From: Streptomyces griseus
GTDB taxonomy: Bacteria > Actinomycetota > Actinomycetes > Streptomycetales > Streptomycetaceae
Length of the DNA: 64,000 nucleotides
Direction: 5' to 3'
Assembly (NCBI RefSeq): GCF_001715295.1
Contig: NZ_MDKB01000001.1
Span: forward strand, 270,346 to 334,345
Below the pieces are notes generated by a model. It was not told the origin of the DNA. It made no database searches and saw only the letters and a list, made by a program, of their open reading frames with translations. The stretch's first letter is position 1. Each line of letters begins with the position of its first letter. A program made the position numbers and the translations under genes. Of the stretch, positions 17,160 through 24,930 are shown one piece after another.

Positions 17160-18475
17160 ACCTCCCCGAAGCCGGTACGCCCTCCGGAGCCGCACCCGGT
17201 GCGGGCACCCCTTCCCACGAGCCGCTCCCGCTGTACGGCCCCGCCTTCGCCGCAGATCCGCACGGCCACTACCGCCGGCTGCGCGCCCAGGGGCCGCTGG
17301 CACGCGTCCGGATCGCTCCGGACATCGACGCGACCCTGGTCACGGACTACCAGGCCGCCGTCGACCTGCTGAGGGACACCGACACCTTCACCAAGGACCC
17401 GCGGGCCTGGCAGGCGGGTGTGCCCGCCGACTCCCCGGTCCTGCCGGTGCTCGGCCACCGGCCCACGGCGCTCTTCAGCGACGGCGCCGTGCACGCCCGC
17501 TACCGCGAGGCCATCAACGACACCCTCGCCCTCATCGAGCCGCACCTGCTGCGCGCGGAGGTGGCCGGGATCGCCCGGCGGCTCATCGGCACGTTCTCCG
17601 CCACCGGCACCGGCGACCTCATCGCCCAGTACGCGCGCAGGCTCCCCCTGCACGTCTTCACCTCGTCCTTCGGCGTCGCACCGGGCGACACCGAACGGAT
17701 CGTCCGCGGCGCCTCGGGCATGATGGACACCGCCGAGGACGCGGCGGCCGCGTACGCCGACCTCGTCGGAGTCGTCAGCGGACTCGTCGCCGAGCGCCGG
17801 GCGCGCCCCGGGCGCGACCTCACCAGCTACCTCCTCGCCCACCCGGCGGGCCTCGACGACGACGAGGCCGTGCGCCAGATCACACTGATCATGAGCGCGG
17901 GCCACGACCCGACGACGAACCTGATCGGCAACGCGCTGCTGCGCATGCTCAGTGACACCCGGTACGGGGGTTTCCTGCACGGCGGGGCGATGACGGCGCA
18001 GGAGGCGATCAACGACGTGCTGTGGCGGGACCCTCCGCTGGCCAACATGGGGGCGCACTATCCCCGGCGCGACACCGAGTTCCACGGTGTCCCGCTGCGC
18101 GCCGGACAGCTGGTCCTGGTCTCGTTCGCCGCCGCCAACACGCAGTCCCCGCCGGCAACTTCCGGGCTCGCGGTGCGTTCCGGGGACAGCGCCCATCTGG
18201 CCTGGTCGACGGGGCCGCACCGGTGCCCGGCGAAGCAGCCCGCCCTGCTCATGGCGATGACCGCGATCGAGCAGCTCACCAGCCAGCTCTGCGACCTCGA
18301 ACTCGCCGTCGACCCGGAGGGACTTCTGTGGCGGCCGGGCCCCTTCCACCGTGCCCCCGCCCATCTCCCGGTGCGCTTCACCCCGCTCGACACGCTTCCC
18401 GGGACCCCGGCCGGCACCGCGCCCGGGAGTGTCGATCACGGTCAGGCCCGTGTCGGTGGTACGCCGAACGGGTGA
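17156..18475 (+). CDS. cvnE: Conservon cytochrome P450 (CYP157-like, CvnE)
   Basis: The 439-residue P450 closes the conservon. Visible landmarks are the I-helix MSAGHDPTTNLIG (family AGxDTT) and the heme-thiolate loop STGPHRCPAKQPA with the axial Cys357. The K-helix ExxR, nearly universal in P450s, is absent: the aligned stretch is N286-D-V-L-W290 followed by RDPP. Loss of ExxR with a conserved Trp is the published hallmark of the CYP157 family, whose members sit in conservons, so I assign it there. Whether it is catalytically active or a heme-bearing signalling partner is unknown. The ATG overlaps the cvnD stop (ATGA). Confidence 0.9.
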   Translation: MNLPEAGTPSGAAPGAGTPSHEPLPLYGPAFAADPHGHYRRLRAQGPLARVRIAPDIDATLVTDYQAAVDLLRDTDTFTKDPRAWQAGVPADSPVLPVLGHRPTALFSDGAVHARYREAINDTLALIEPHLLRAEVAGIARRLIGTFSATGTGDLIAQYARRLPLHVFTSSFGVAPGDTERIVRGASGMMDTAEDAAAAYADLVGVVSGLVAERRARPGRDLTSYLLAHPAGLDDDEAVRQITLIMSAGHDPTTNLIGNALLRMLSDTRYGGFLHGGAMTAQEAINDVLWRDPPLANMGAHYPRRDTEFHGVPLRAGQLVLVSFAAANTQSPPATSGLAVRSGDSAHLAWSTGPHRCPAKQPALLMAMTAIEQLTSQLCDLELAVDPEGLLWRPGPFHRAPAHLPVRFTPLDTLPGTPAGTAPGSVDHGQARVGGTPNG

Positions 18476-18550
18476 GGGAGGTCAGAATTGCCCGATGGAC
18501 AACGAGCGCAGCCGGCGCACAGCCAACCGGCATACCGACGGGGTGGTTCT

Positions 18551-18958
18551 GTGAGCAGGTACGACAGGTACGACAGGTACGACGCCACCGACGAACAGTG
18601 GGAAGGGCTCGCACAGGTCGTACCCCTGAGGGGGCGCAACGAGTGGCCGTCGCGGGTCGACCACCGCGCCGTCCCGGAGCAGCGGGAGGCGGCGGAGCAG
18701 CGCCGCCTGGTCGTCCTGCGGGTCCAGGTCTTCGCGGACGCGCGTGAGGTGGCCGAGTACCTGGTGGCGCAGATTCCGGTCCTGCTGGACCTGACCGGGG
18801 CGGAGAGCGACGTGGCCAAAAGGATCCTGGACTTCAGCAGCGGTGTCGTCTTCGGGCTCGGCAGCGGGATGCACCGCGTGGACCGCAACGTGTTCCTGCT
18901 CGCGCCGGTCGGCATGGAGGTCGAGGGGGTCACCGCGGCGGGCGTACCTCAATCGTAG
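18551..18958 (+). CDS. SepF-like cell-division protein
   Basis: The 135-residue protein has the C-terminal SepF fold: RLVVLRVQVFADAREVAEYLVAQIPVLLDLTGAESDVAKRILDFSSGVVFGLGSGMHRVDRNVFLLAPVGMEVEG. SepF anchors and bundles FtsZ; streptomycetes carry, besides SepF itself, shorter SepF-like (Sfl) paralogues that modulate septation. The N-terminus here is a charged RYDRYDRYD repeat in place of SepF's usual amphipathic membrane anchor, so it is more likely an Sfl-type paralogue. The GTG at 18551 is my choice; a TTG at 18488 in the same frame, with GGGAGG seven bases before it, is a serious alternative adding 21 residues. It sits just behind the conservon. Confidence 0.82.
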   Translation: MSRYDRYDRYDATDEQWEGLAQVVPLRGRNEWPSRVDHRAVPEQREAAEQRRLVVLRVQVFADAREVAEYLVAQIPVLLDLTGAESDVAKRILDFSSGVVFGLGSGMHRVDRNVFLLAPVGMEVEGVTAAGVPQS

Positions 18959-19013
18959 GAAGGTCGTGCGGGCGGAACGGTTCGCCGGTCGCGGGCGTGC
19001 GTACGGTCCGGTC

Positions 19014-20189
19014 ATGACTGTGACCTCCACGGCGACGGACCGGTCCCCCGCGCCCGGCCGAGCCGCCCGCCCGCCCCGCCCGTTCGTCGGTGAACTCAGG
19101 CTCCCCGCCTTCGGACCCCACCGCCGCACCGTGCTCCCGCTCGGTCCGCTCACCCTGCTCGCCGGGGGCAGCGGCAGCGGGAAGTCGACTGCCCTGCGCG
19201 GGTACGAGGCGCTGGCGCGGCTCGCCGCCGGAGATCCGCTGGAGGACGTCTTCCCCGACCCGGCCGCCTGGGTGCCCGAGCGGGCGGGGGCCGACGCGCA
19301 GGGGCGAAGGGGCTTCCGGCTCGGCTGCACGGTGGAAGGTCCGGCCGGTCCGGTGAAGCTGGAACTGGCAGTCCAGGCCGAGCCCACCCTGCGCATCGTC
19401 GGGGAGCGGCTGACGGACCACGGCGAGACGCTGCTGACCACGGCACTGCGTGATCCCCGGGGCTCCGCCGTGCAGGCGGCCTGGCACACCGCCGGGGCGG
19501 TGCCCGTGACGCGCGCGCCCTTCCCCGACGACCGGCTGGGCACCGCCCTGCTGCCGCTGCGGGTCGCGGGCACGACGGCGGGGCAACTGCGGGTACTGGC
19601 TGCCGCGGAACAGGTGGTGGTGGCGCTGCGGTCGGCGTTCGTCTGCGATCCCGTGCCCGGCCGTATGCGCGCGGCGGTCCCGGTCGGGGAGGGCCGGCTG
19701 ACCTCCGGCTGCGACAACCTGGCCGAGGTGCTGTACCGCACCCACAGCCAGTGTGCGCAGCGGCACGCCCGGTTGGTGGCCGGTGCCGACGCGGGGTGCG
19801 CGGGACGGGTGACGGGACTGGGCGTCGAGCGCCTGGAGGACGGGAGGGTGCTGGCCCGTACGGAGCGGGGGCCGGGGCACAGCACGCCCCTCGGCCGTCT
19901 CGGGGACGGGGAGTTGCGGTACCTGGCGCTCGCACTGGTCCTGCTGACGGGGCCTCATGTCCTGGTGGTGGACCCGGTGGCGGAGGTGCCCTCGGCGATG
20001 CAGGCGCTCACGGTCCTGGCCGACGGGTTCGACCGCTGCATGGACGCGAGGCAGACGGGAGAACTGCTGGCGCTGGCCGCCTCGGTCTGCGCGGGCGGGC
20101 ACATGCGCCTGCTCGGAACGGTCACGGAGGCGACTGCGGCGGTGGCCCGTGCGACGGCCGGTGTGGCAGTGGTAGACCTGTCCCGGTGA
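19014..20189 (+). CDS. ABC/RecF-like AAA ATPase of unknown role
   Basis: The 391-residue protein begins with a Walker A typical of SMC/RecF/ABC-class ATPases (LTLLAGGSGSGKSTALRGYEAL, about residues 47-60). Further on is an ABC-signature-like LGRLGDGELRYLALALVLL, followed directly by the Walker B VLVVDPVAEVPSAMQAL. It lacks the long coiled coil of SMC/RecN. It may act alone as a nucleotide switch or work with the MazG-like protein whose gene overlaps it (GTGA), since the coupling implies a joint role. ATG start at 19014. No membrane segment. Confidence 0.75.
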   Translation: MTVTSTATDRSPAPGRAARPPRPFVGELRLPAFGPHRRTVLPLGPLTLLAGGSGSGKSTALRGYEALARLAAGDPLEDVFPDPAAWVPERAGADAQGRRGFRLGCTVEGPAGPVKLELAVQAEPTLRIVGERLTDHGETLLTTALRDPRGSAVQAAWHTAGAVPVTRAPFPDDRLGTALLPLRVAGTTAGQLRVLAAAEQVVVALRSAFVCDPVPGRMRAAVPVGEGRLTSGCDNLAEVLYRTHSQCAQRHARLVAGADAGCAGRVTGLGVERLEDGRVLARTERGPGHSTPLGRLGDGELRYLALALVLLTGPHVLVVDPVAEVPSAMQALTVLADGFDRCMDARQTGELLALAASVCAGGHMRLLGTVTEATAAVARATAGVAVVDLSR

Positions 20190-20545
20190 CGGAACTCGAC
20201 GTAGCACGACTCCAGCGGCGGCTGGCCGACTTCGCGGCGGCCCGGGCCTGGGAGCGGTACCACACCCCCAAGAACCTCGCTGCGGCCCTGAGCGTCGAGG
20301 CCTCCGAACTGCTGGAGATCTTCCAGTGGCTGACGCCCGAGGAAGCGGGGCGGGTCATGGAGGACCCCGGGACGGCGGACCGCGTGGAGGACGAGGTGGC
20401 CGATGTCCTGGCCTATCTGCTGCAGTTCTGTGAGGTGCTGGGCGTGGACGTACTGGCCGCGCTGGCGGCCAAGATCGAGCGGAACGAGTCCCGTTTCCCG
20501 GTCGCGGACCGACCCGCACCGCAGCATCGTCACTCTTCGGAGTGA
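20186..20545 (+). CDS. MazG-like nucleotide pyrophosphohydrolase
   Basis: The 119-residue all-helical protein has the MazG/dCTPase signature: RAWERYHTPKNLAAALSVEASELLEIFQWL with an ExxE metal pair, followed by VEDEVADVLAYLLQFCEVLGVD with the second ExxD pair. Such enzymes hydrolyse (d)NTPs to monophosphates and pyrophosphate (house-cleaning, or dCTP-specific in the RS21-C6 branch). The GTG start overlaps the stop of the ABC-like ATPase gene by four bases, so the two are co-translated. Confidence 0.9.
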   Translation: MTELDVARLQRRLADFAAARAWERYHTPKNLAAALSVEASELLEIFQWLTPEEAGRVMEDPGTADRVEDEVADVLAYLLQFCEVLGVDVLAALAAKIERNESRFPVADRPAPQHRHSSE

Positions 20546-20550
20546 TCGAC

Positions 20551-20628
20551 TTATCCACAATCGGTTTCCTGTCCACAGATTTCCGATTTCCTCTGGCTTT
20601 ACGGTGCCGTCGACCTCACTGTGGGTAA
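20551..20628. promoter_or_regulatory. Cluster of three DnaA-box-like sequences
   Basis: TTATCCACA (20551-20559) matches the strict DnaA consensus. CTGTCCACA (20569-20577) and, on the other strand, TTACCCACA (20628-20620) each differ at one position from a known box form. All three lie in the 123-base, locally AT-richer gap before the DUF6099-like gene. This could place that gene under DnaA control. No dnaA, dnaN or long AT-rich unwinding region is nearby, so it is not read as an origin. Confidence 0.55.
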
Positions 20629-20668
20629 TGAGAAAGGTGAGCGGGTTTTCGGCGGACGGGGGAGTGTC

Positions 20669-21193
20669 ATGGAAGCGGAGCGGCTCATCGAGGACGGTCG
20701 GCGGTCTCTGGCTGCGAGCCGGGGTGCGCCTGCGGTGATGACGGAGGCCTGGCAGGCCCAGGCCCTCGCGCGGGCGGTGGGCGGGCAGTTGGTGCGGTGC
20801 GGCCCGGCGGAGTTACGGACGGACGCCCGCGGCCTCAGCGAGATCGGGGCGGCGGGAGCGCCGGTGCTCGACCACCCGATGGTTCCGGCAGGGGGCGTGC
20901 GTGCGACCCGGCTCACCGAAGTCGCCGACATCCCGCGGACGCTGGACGTGCTCGCCCTGCTCCTCGGCGAGGTGGGGATCGCCCTCGTCGGCGTCGCCTG
21001 CGGGACTGAGGAGGAGGGGCTGTACTGGCAGTGCATCGAGGCCATAGACGCCGTCGACGAGTCGGTGGACCGGGTGCAGGGGATGCAGCGACGGCTCGCC
21101 GAGCAGGAGTGGGAGCGGGATCCGGACCAGGAGCGCGCCGGCCCGTACGGGGTGATCCGGGGACCGGCGGGCTCCGTGACCGGCCGGCCGTGA
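20669..21193 (+). CDS. DUF6099-like hypothetical protein
   Basis: The 174-residue, mainly helical soluble protein contains RLIEDGRRSLAASR, MTEAWQAQALARAVGGQLVRC, LLLGEVGIALVGVACGTEEEGLYWQCIEAIDAVDESVDRVQGMQRRLAEQE. I believe it belongs to a streptomycete-specific family (DUF6099) of unknown function, from memory of the LYWQCIEAIDA motif. The ATG at 20669 with GGGGGAG four bases before it is preferred to a GTG at 20621. The DnaA-box cluster directly upstream is the main clue to its control. Confidence 0.7.
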   Translation: MEAERLIEDGRRSLAASRGAPAVMTEAWQAQALARAVGGQLVRCGPAELRTDARGLSEIGAAGAPVLDHPMVPAGGVRATRLTEVADIPRTLDVLALLLGEVGIALVGVACGTEEEGLYWQCIEAIDAVDESVDRVQGMQRRLAEQEWERDPDQERAGPYGVIRGPAGSVTGRP

Positions 21194-21283
21194 GCCCGCG
21201 GGTCCGGGTGGCCGGCCGCGGCCGACCACGGCTCGGGCGGGGACAGGCCGAGTCGTGCGGTGCCGAAGGTGCAGGATGGAGGC

Positions 21284-22228
21284 ATGGATCTTCGAATTTT
21301 CACCGAGCCCCAGCAAGGGGCGAGCTACGACACACTGCTCACCGTCGCCAAGGCCACGGAGGACCTCGGCTTCGACGCCTTCTACCGGTCGGACCACTAT
21401 CTGCGGATGGGCTCCGGCGACGGCCTGCCCGGGCCGACCGACGCGTGGATCACGCTGGCGGGGCTGGCCCGCGAGACCAAGCGGATCCGGCTCGGCACCC
21501 TGATGACGGCGGGCACGTTCCGCCTGCCGGGTGTGCTGGCCATCCAGGTGGCACAGGTCGACCAGATGTCCGGCGGCCGGGTCGAGCTGGGGCTGGGGGC
21601 GGGCTGGTTCGAGGCGGAGCACAAGGCGTACGGCATCCCGTTCCCGAAGGAGAAGTTCGGCCGGCTCGAGGAGCAGCTGGCGATCGTCACCGGCCTGTGG
21701 GGGACCGAGACCGGCAAAACGTTCAGCTACGACGGCGCGTACTACCAGCTCACCGACTCACCGGCGCTTCCGAAGCCGGCCCAGGCCAAGGTGCCGATCC
21801 TGATCGGCGGGCACGGCGCGGTCCGCACCCCGCGCCTGGCCGCGCAGTACGCGGACGAGTTCAACATCCCCTTCGCGTCGATCGAGGACAGCGAGAAGCA
21901 GTTCGGCAGGGTCCGGGCCGCGGCCGTCGCGGCGGGCCGGGCGGCGGACGACCTGGTGTACTCCAACGCCCTGGTGGTCTGCGTCGGGAAGACCGACGCG
22001 GAGGTGGCGCGCCGTGCCTCCGCCATCGGACGTGAGGTCGAGGACCTCAAGGCGAACGGCCTGGCCGGCTCGCCCGACGAGGTGGTCGACAAGATCGGCC
22101 GGTACGCAGCTATCGGGGCGTCGCGGATCTACCTCCAGGTCCTGGACCTGGACGACCTGGAGCATCTGGAGCTGATCTCCTCGCGGGTGCAGTCCCAGTT
22201 GCGGCGGGAAGCCTCAGCCGGGAAGTGA
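21284..22228 (+). CDS. LLM-class F420-dependent oxidoreductase
   Basis: The 314-residue protein is a bacterial luciferase-like TIM barrel: MDLRIFTEPQQGASYDTLLTVAKATEDLGFDAFYRSDHYL, then GTLMTAGTFRLPGVLAIQVAQVDQMSGGRVELGLGAGWFEAEHKAYGIPFP, then ILIGGHGAVRTPRLAAQYADEFN. The F420-dependent branch of the LLM superfamily has this pattern and is abundant in actinobacteria. It uses reduced deazaflavin F420 for hydride transfer to an unidentified substrate. GGAGG lies four bases before the ATG. It is the first of several same-direction genes but 199 bases from the next, so probably has its own transcript. Confidence 0.88.
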   Translation: MDLRIFTEPQQGASYDTLLTVAKATEDLGFDAFYRSDHYLRMGSGDGLPGPTDAWITLAGLARETKRIRLGTLMTAGTFRLPGVLAIQVAQVDQMSGGRVELGLGAGWFEAEHKAYGIPFPKEKFGRLEEQLAIVTGLWGTETGKTFSYDGAYYQLTDSPALPKPAQAKVPILIGGHGAVRTPRLAAQYADEFNIPFASIEDSEKQFGRVRAAAVAAGRAADDLVYSNALVVCVGKTDAEVARRASAIGREVEDLKANGLAGSPDEVVDKIGRYAAIGASRIYLQVLDLDDLEHLELISSRVQSQLRREASAGK

Positions 22229-22427
22229 CCGCCGCGGGAGCCGGCCTGGGGAGGGGCGCGCGGAGAGGCCGGCCGGCGGCAGGATCGTGAGCCGCCGGCC
22301 GGTGGAGGGGGCCGGGCGCCCGTCGGCCCACGGGGGACGACGGAGCGGCCGGTCCGCAGGTGACCGGTGGGGGAGCAGCCGGCCGGCGTGGAGCGTCGGC
22401 GGGGACAGCCGATGTCGAGGAGCAGCC

Positions 22428-23360
22428 GTGCCAGTCGTCCGAATCCCGCCGGTGCGGCCGGCCCGTCCGCTCGGTGAGGCGCTCGCCGAGGGCCCCGTTC
22501 TGCTGGACGGCGGCCTGTCCAACCAACTGCAGGCGCAGGGCTGCGATCTGTCCGGCGAGCTCTGGTCGGCCAGGCTGCTGGCCGACGCGCCGGAGCAGAT
22601 CGAGGCCGCCCACGCGGCCTACGTGAGGGCCGGGGCGCAGGTGCTCATCACCGCCAGCTACCAGGCGACGTTCGAGGGCTTCGCGCGGCGCGGTGTCGGG
22701 CGGGCCGGGGCCGAGCGGCTGATGGCGCGCAGTGTGGACTCGGCCCGCAGGGCGGGGGCGCTGACGTCCCGGGACGTCTGGGTCGCCGCCTCGGTCGGTC
22801 CGTACGGGGCGATGCTCGCGGACGGCAGCGAGTACCGGGGCCGCTACGGGCTGTCCGTCCGGGAGCTGGAGCGCTTCCACCGCCCCAGAGCCCGGGCGCT
22901 GGCCGAGGCGGGACCGGACGTGCTGGCTCTGGAGACCGTGCCGGACATCGACGAGGCCGAGGCCCTGCTGCGGGCGGTCCAGGATCTTCCGGTGCCCGTC
23001 TGGCTTTCGTACAGCGTCGCCGGGGACCGGACGAGGGCGGGGCAGCCGCTGGAGGAGGCCTTCGGACTCGTGGCCGGGAACGACCAGGTGGTGGCCGTGG
23101 GGGTCAACTGCTGCGCACCCGAGGATGCGGGCGGCGCGGTGGAAGCGGCGGCTGTGCTCGGCAAGCCCGTCGTCGTCTACCCGAACAGCGGCGAGACGTG
23201 GGACGCCGCACGCCGGGCGTGGTCGGGCGGGAACACCTTCCGGCCTGAACGGGTGCGGGACTGGCAGCGGGCAGGGGCCCGGCTGGTCGGGGGCTGCTGC
23301 CGGGTCGGCCCCTCGGAGATCGCGGAGCTGGCCACCGTGCTGGAAGGACCGTGTCCCTGA
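22428..23360 (+). CDS. mmuM: Homocysteine S-methyltransferase
   Basis: The 310-residue enzyme transfers a methyl group, usually from S-methylmethionine (or S-adenosylmethionine), to homocysteine to give methionine. The zinc-thiolate ligands are visible as GVNCCAPED and GGCCRVGPSEI, in the usual place at the end of the barrel. The N-terminal LLDGGLSNQLQAQGCDLSGELWSARLL is the family opening. The GTG at 22428 has GAGGAG five bases upstream; the frame stays open further upstream but only as low-complexity sequence. It lies just before the Hen1-Pnkp pair, without obvious functional link. Confidence 0.9.
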   Translation: MPVVRIPPVRPARPLGEALAEGPVLLDGGLSNQLQAQGCDLSGELWSARLLADAPEQIEAAHAAYVRAGAQVLITASYQATFEGFARRGVGRAGAERLMARSVDSARRAGALTSRDVWVAASVGPYGAMLADGSEYRGRYGLSVRELERFHRPRARALAEAGPDVLALETVPDIDEAEALLRAVQDLPVPVWLSYSVAGDRTRAGQPLEEAFGLVAGNDQVVAVGVNCCAPEDAGGAVEAAAVLGKPVVVYPNSGETWDAARRAWSGGNTFRPERVRDWQRAGARLVGGCCRVGPSEIAELATVLEGPCP

Positions 23361-23403
23361 AAATCCCTGGTGGGGGGTGGAGGGCGGGATCATACTCGAG
23401 CGT

Positions 23404-24930
23404 GTGTTCCTGACTATCGGTACGACCGGAAGCCCTGAACGTCCCGCCACCGATCTCGGATACCTGCTGCACAAGCATCCCGGGAAGGCGCAGGAGTTCT
23501 CCACCTCGCACGGCACCGCGCACGTCTTCTACCCCGAGGCCTCCGCGGAGAGGTGCACGGCCGCGCTGCTGCTGGAGGTGGATCCGGTGGCGCTGGTCCG
23601 GCGCGGCAAGGGCAAGGGCCGGGGCGGCGCTCCCGACGCGGCCCTCGCGCAGTACGTCAACGACCGGCCCTACGCGGCGTCCTCGCTCCTCTCGGTCGCG
23701 ATGGCGGCGGTCTTCACGACCGCGCTGAACGGTGTGTGCCGGGCCAGGCCCGAACGGGCGCTGGAGCCGTTGCCGCTGCGCGTCGAGGTGCCCGCACTTC
23801 CGGCGCGGGGCGGTGCCGAACTGGTCCGCAAGCTGTTCGGACCGCTCGGCTGGACACGGGTGGACGCGGTGACCGTGCCACTGGACGAGGAGTTTCCCCA
23901 GTGGGGTGACTCGCGTTACGTACGGCTGGTGCTGGAGGGGGAGATGCGGCTGGCCGACGCGCTGCGCCAGCTGTACGTGCTGCTGCCCGTCCTCGATGAC
24001 GCCAAGCACTACTGGGTCGCCCCCGACGAGGTCGACAAGCTGCTCCGGGCCGGCGAGGGCTGGCTGGCCGAGCACCCGGAGCGGACACTCGTCACCAGCC
24101 GCTATCTCTCCCGCCGCCGGGGTCTGACCCGGCAGGCGATGGAGCGGCTCGAACTGGTGCGGCTGGCGGAGTCGGACGACCTGGAGGTGGAGAGCGTCGA
24201 CAACGCGGTGGACGAGACCACCGACACGGAGGAGAAACCGGTGCCGCTCGCCGAGCAGCGGCGCGAGGCGATCCTGACGGCGCTGCGTGCCTCGGGCGCC
24301 GCCCGGGTGCTCGACCTCGGCTGCGGACAGGGCCAGTTGGTGCAGGCGCTCCTCAAGGACGCGCGCTACACGGAGATCGTGGGGGTGGACGTGTCGATGC
24401 GGGCGCTGGCCGTCGCCTCGCGCAGGCTCGAGCTGGACCGGATGGGCGAGCGGCAGGCCGCCCGCGTCCTTCTCCGCCAGGGTGCGCTGACCTACACCGA
24501 CAAGCGGCTGAAGGGGTACGACGCGGCGGTGCTCAGCGAGGTGATCGAGCATCTGGACCTGGAGCGGCTCCCCGCCCTGGAGTACGCCGTGTTCGGCTCG
24601 GCACGACCCCGCACCGTGCTCGTGACGACGCCGAACGTCGAGTACAACGTCCGCTGGGAGACGCTCCCGGCCGGACACGTGCGCCACGGCGACCACCGCT
24701 TCGAGTGGACCCGGCAGGAGTTCCGGGACTGGGCGGGACGGGTGGCGGGACGCCACGGTTACACGGTGACGTTCGTGCCCGTGGGGCCGGACGACCCCGA
24801 AGTGGGACCGCCCACGCAGATGGCCGTGTTCACGATGAGTATCTCCTCGGCGGGACCCGCACCCGGGGCAGCCCCCACGACGACCGCGACGGCCGCCACG
24901 GCGGGGACGAAGGAGGCGAAGGCAGCATGA
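23404..24930 (+). CDS. hen1: RNA 3'-terminal ribose 2'-O-methyltransferase Hen1
   Basis: The 508-residue bacterial Hen1 has an N-terminal domain (VFLTIGTTGSPERPATDLGYLLHKHPGKAQEF...) that activates the partner ligase, and a C-terminal SAM methyltransferase. The SAM site is VLDLGCGQGQL (about 302-312). Metal-binding residues are in E379-VIE-H383, with a further His in HGDHRFEW. Bacterial Hen1 methylates the 2'-OH of a cut RNA 3' end before ligation, so the repaired tRNA resists the same ribotoxin. The start is GTG at 23404, matching the family N-terminus. The stop overlaps the Pnkp ATG, making a strict two-gene operon. Confidence 0.95.
   Translation: MFLTIGTTGSPERPATDLGYLLHKHPGKAQEFSTSHGTAHVFYPEASAERCTAALLLEVDPVALVRRGKGKGRGGAPDAALAQYVNDRPYAASSLLSVAMAAVFTTALNGVCRARPERALEPLPLRVEVPALPARGGAELVRKLFGPLGWTRVDAVTVPLDEEFPQWGDSRYVRLVLEGEMRLADALRQLYVLLPVLDDAKHYWVAPDEVDKLLRAGEGWLAEHPERTLVTSRYLSRRRGLTRQAMERLELVRLAESDDLEVESVDNAVDETTDTEEKPVPLAEQRREAILTALRASGAARVLDLGCGQGQLVQALLKDARYTEIVGVDVSMRALAVASRRLELDRMGERQAARVLLRQGALTYTDKRLKGYDAAVLSEVIEHLDLERLPALEYAVFGSARPRTVLVTTPNVEYNVRWETLPAGHVRHGDHRFEWTRQEFRDWAGRVAGRHGYTVTFVPVGPDDPEVGPPTQMAVFTMSISSAGPAPGAAPTTTATAATAGTKEAKAA

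Noticed and set aside
20551..20628. Replication origin
   Set aside because: Only three box-like sites, no dnaA/dnaN/gyrB neighbourhood and no long AT-rich unwinding element; treated as a regulatory cluster instead.
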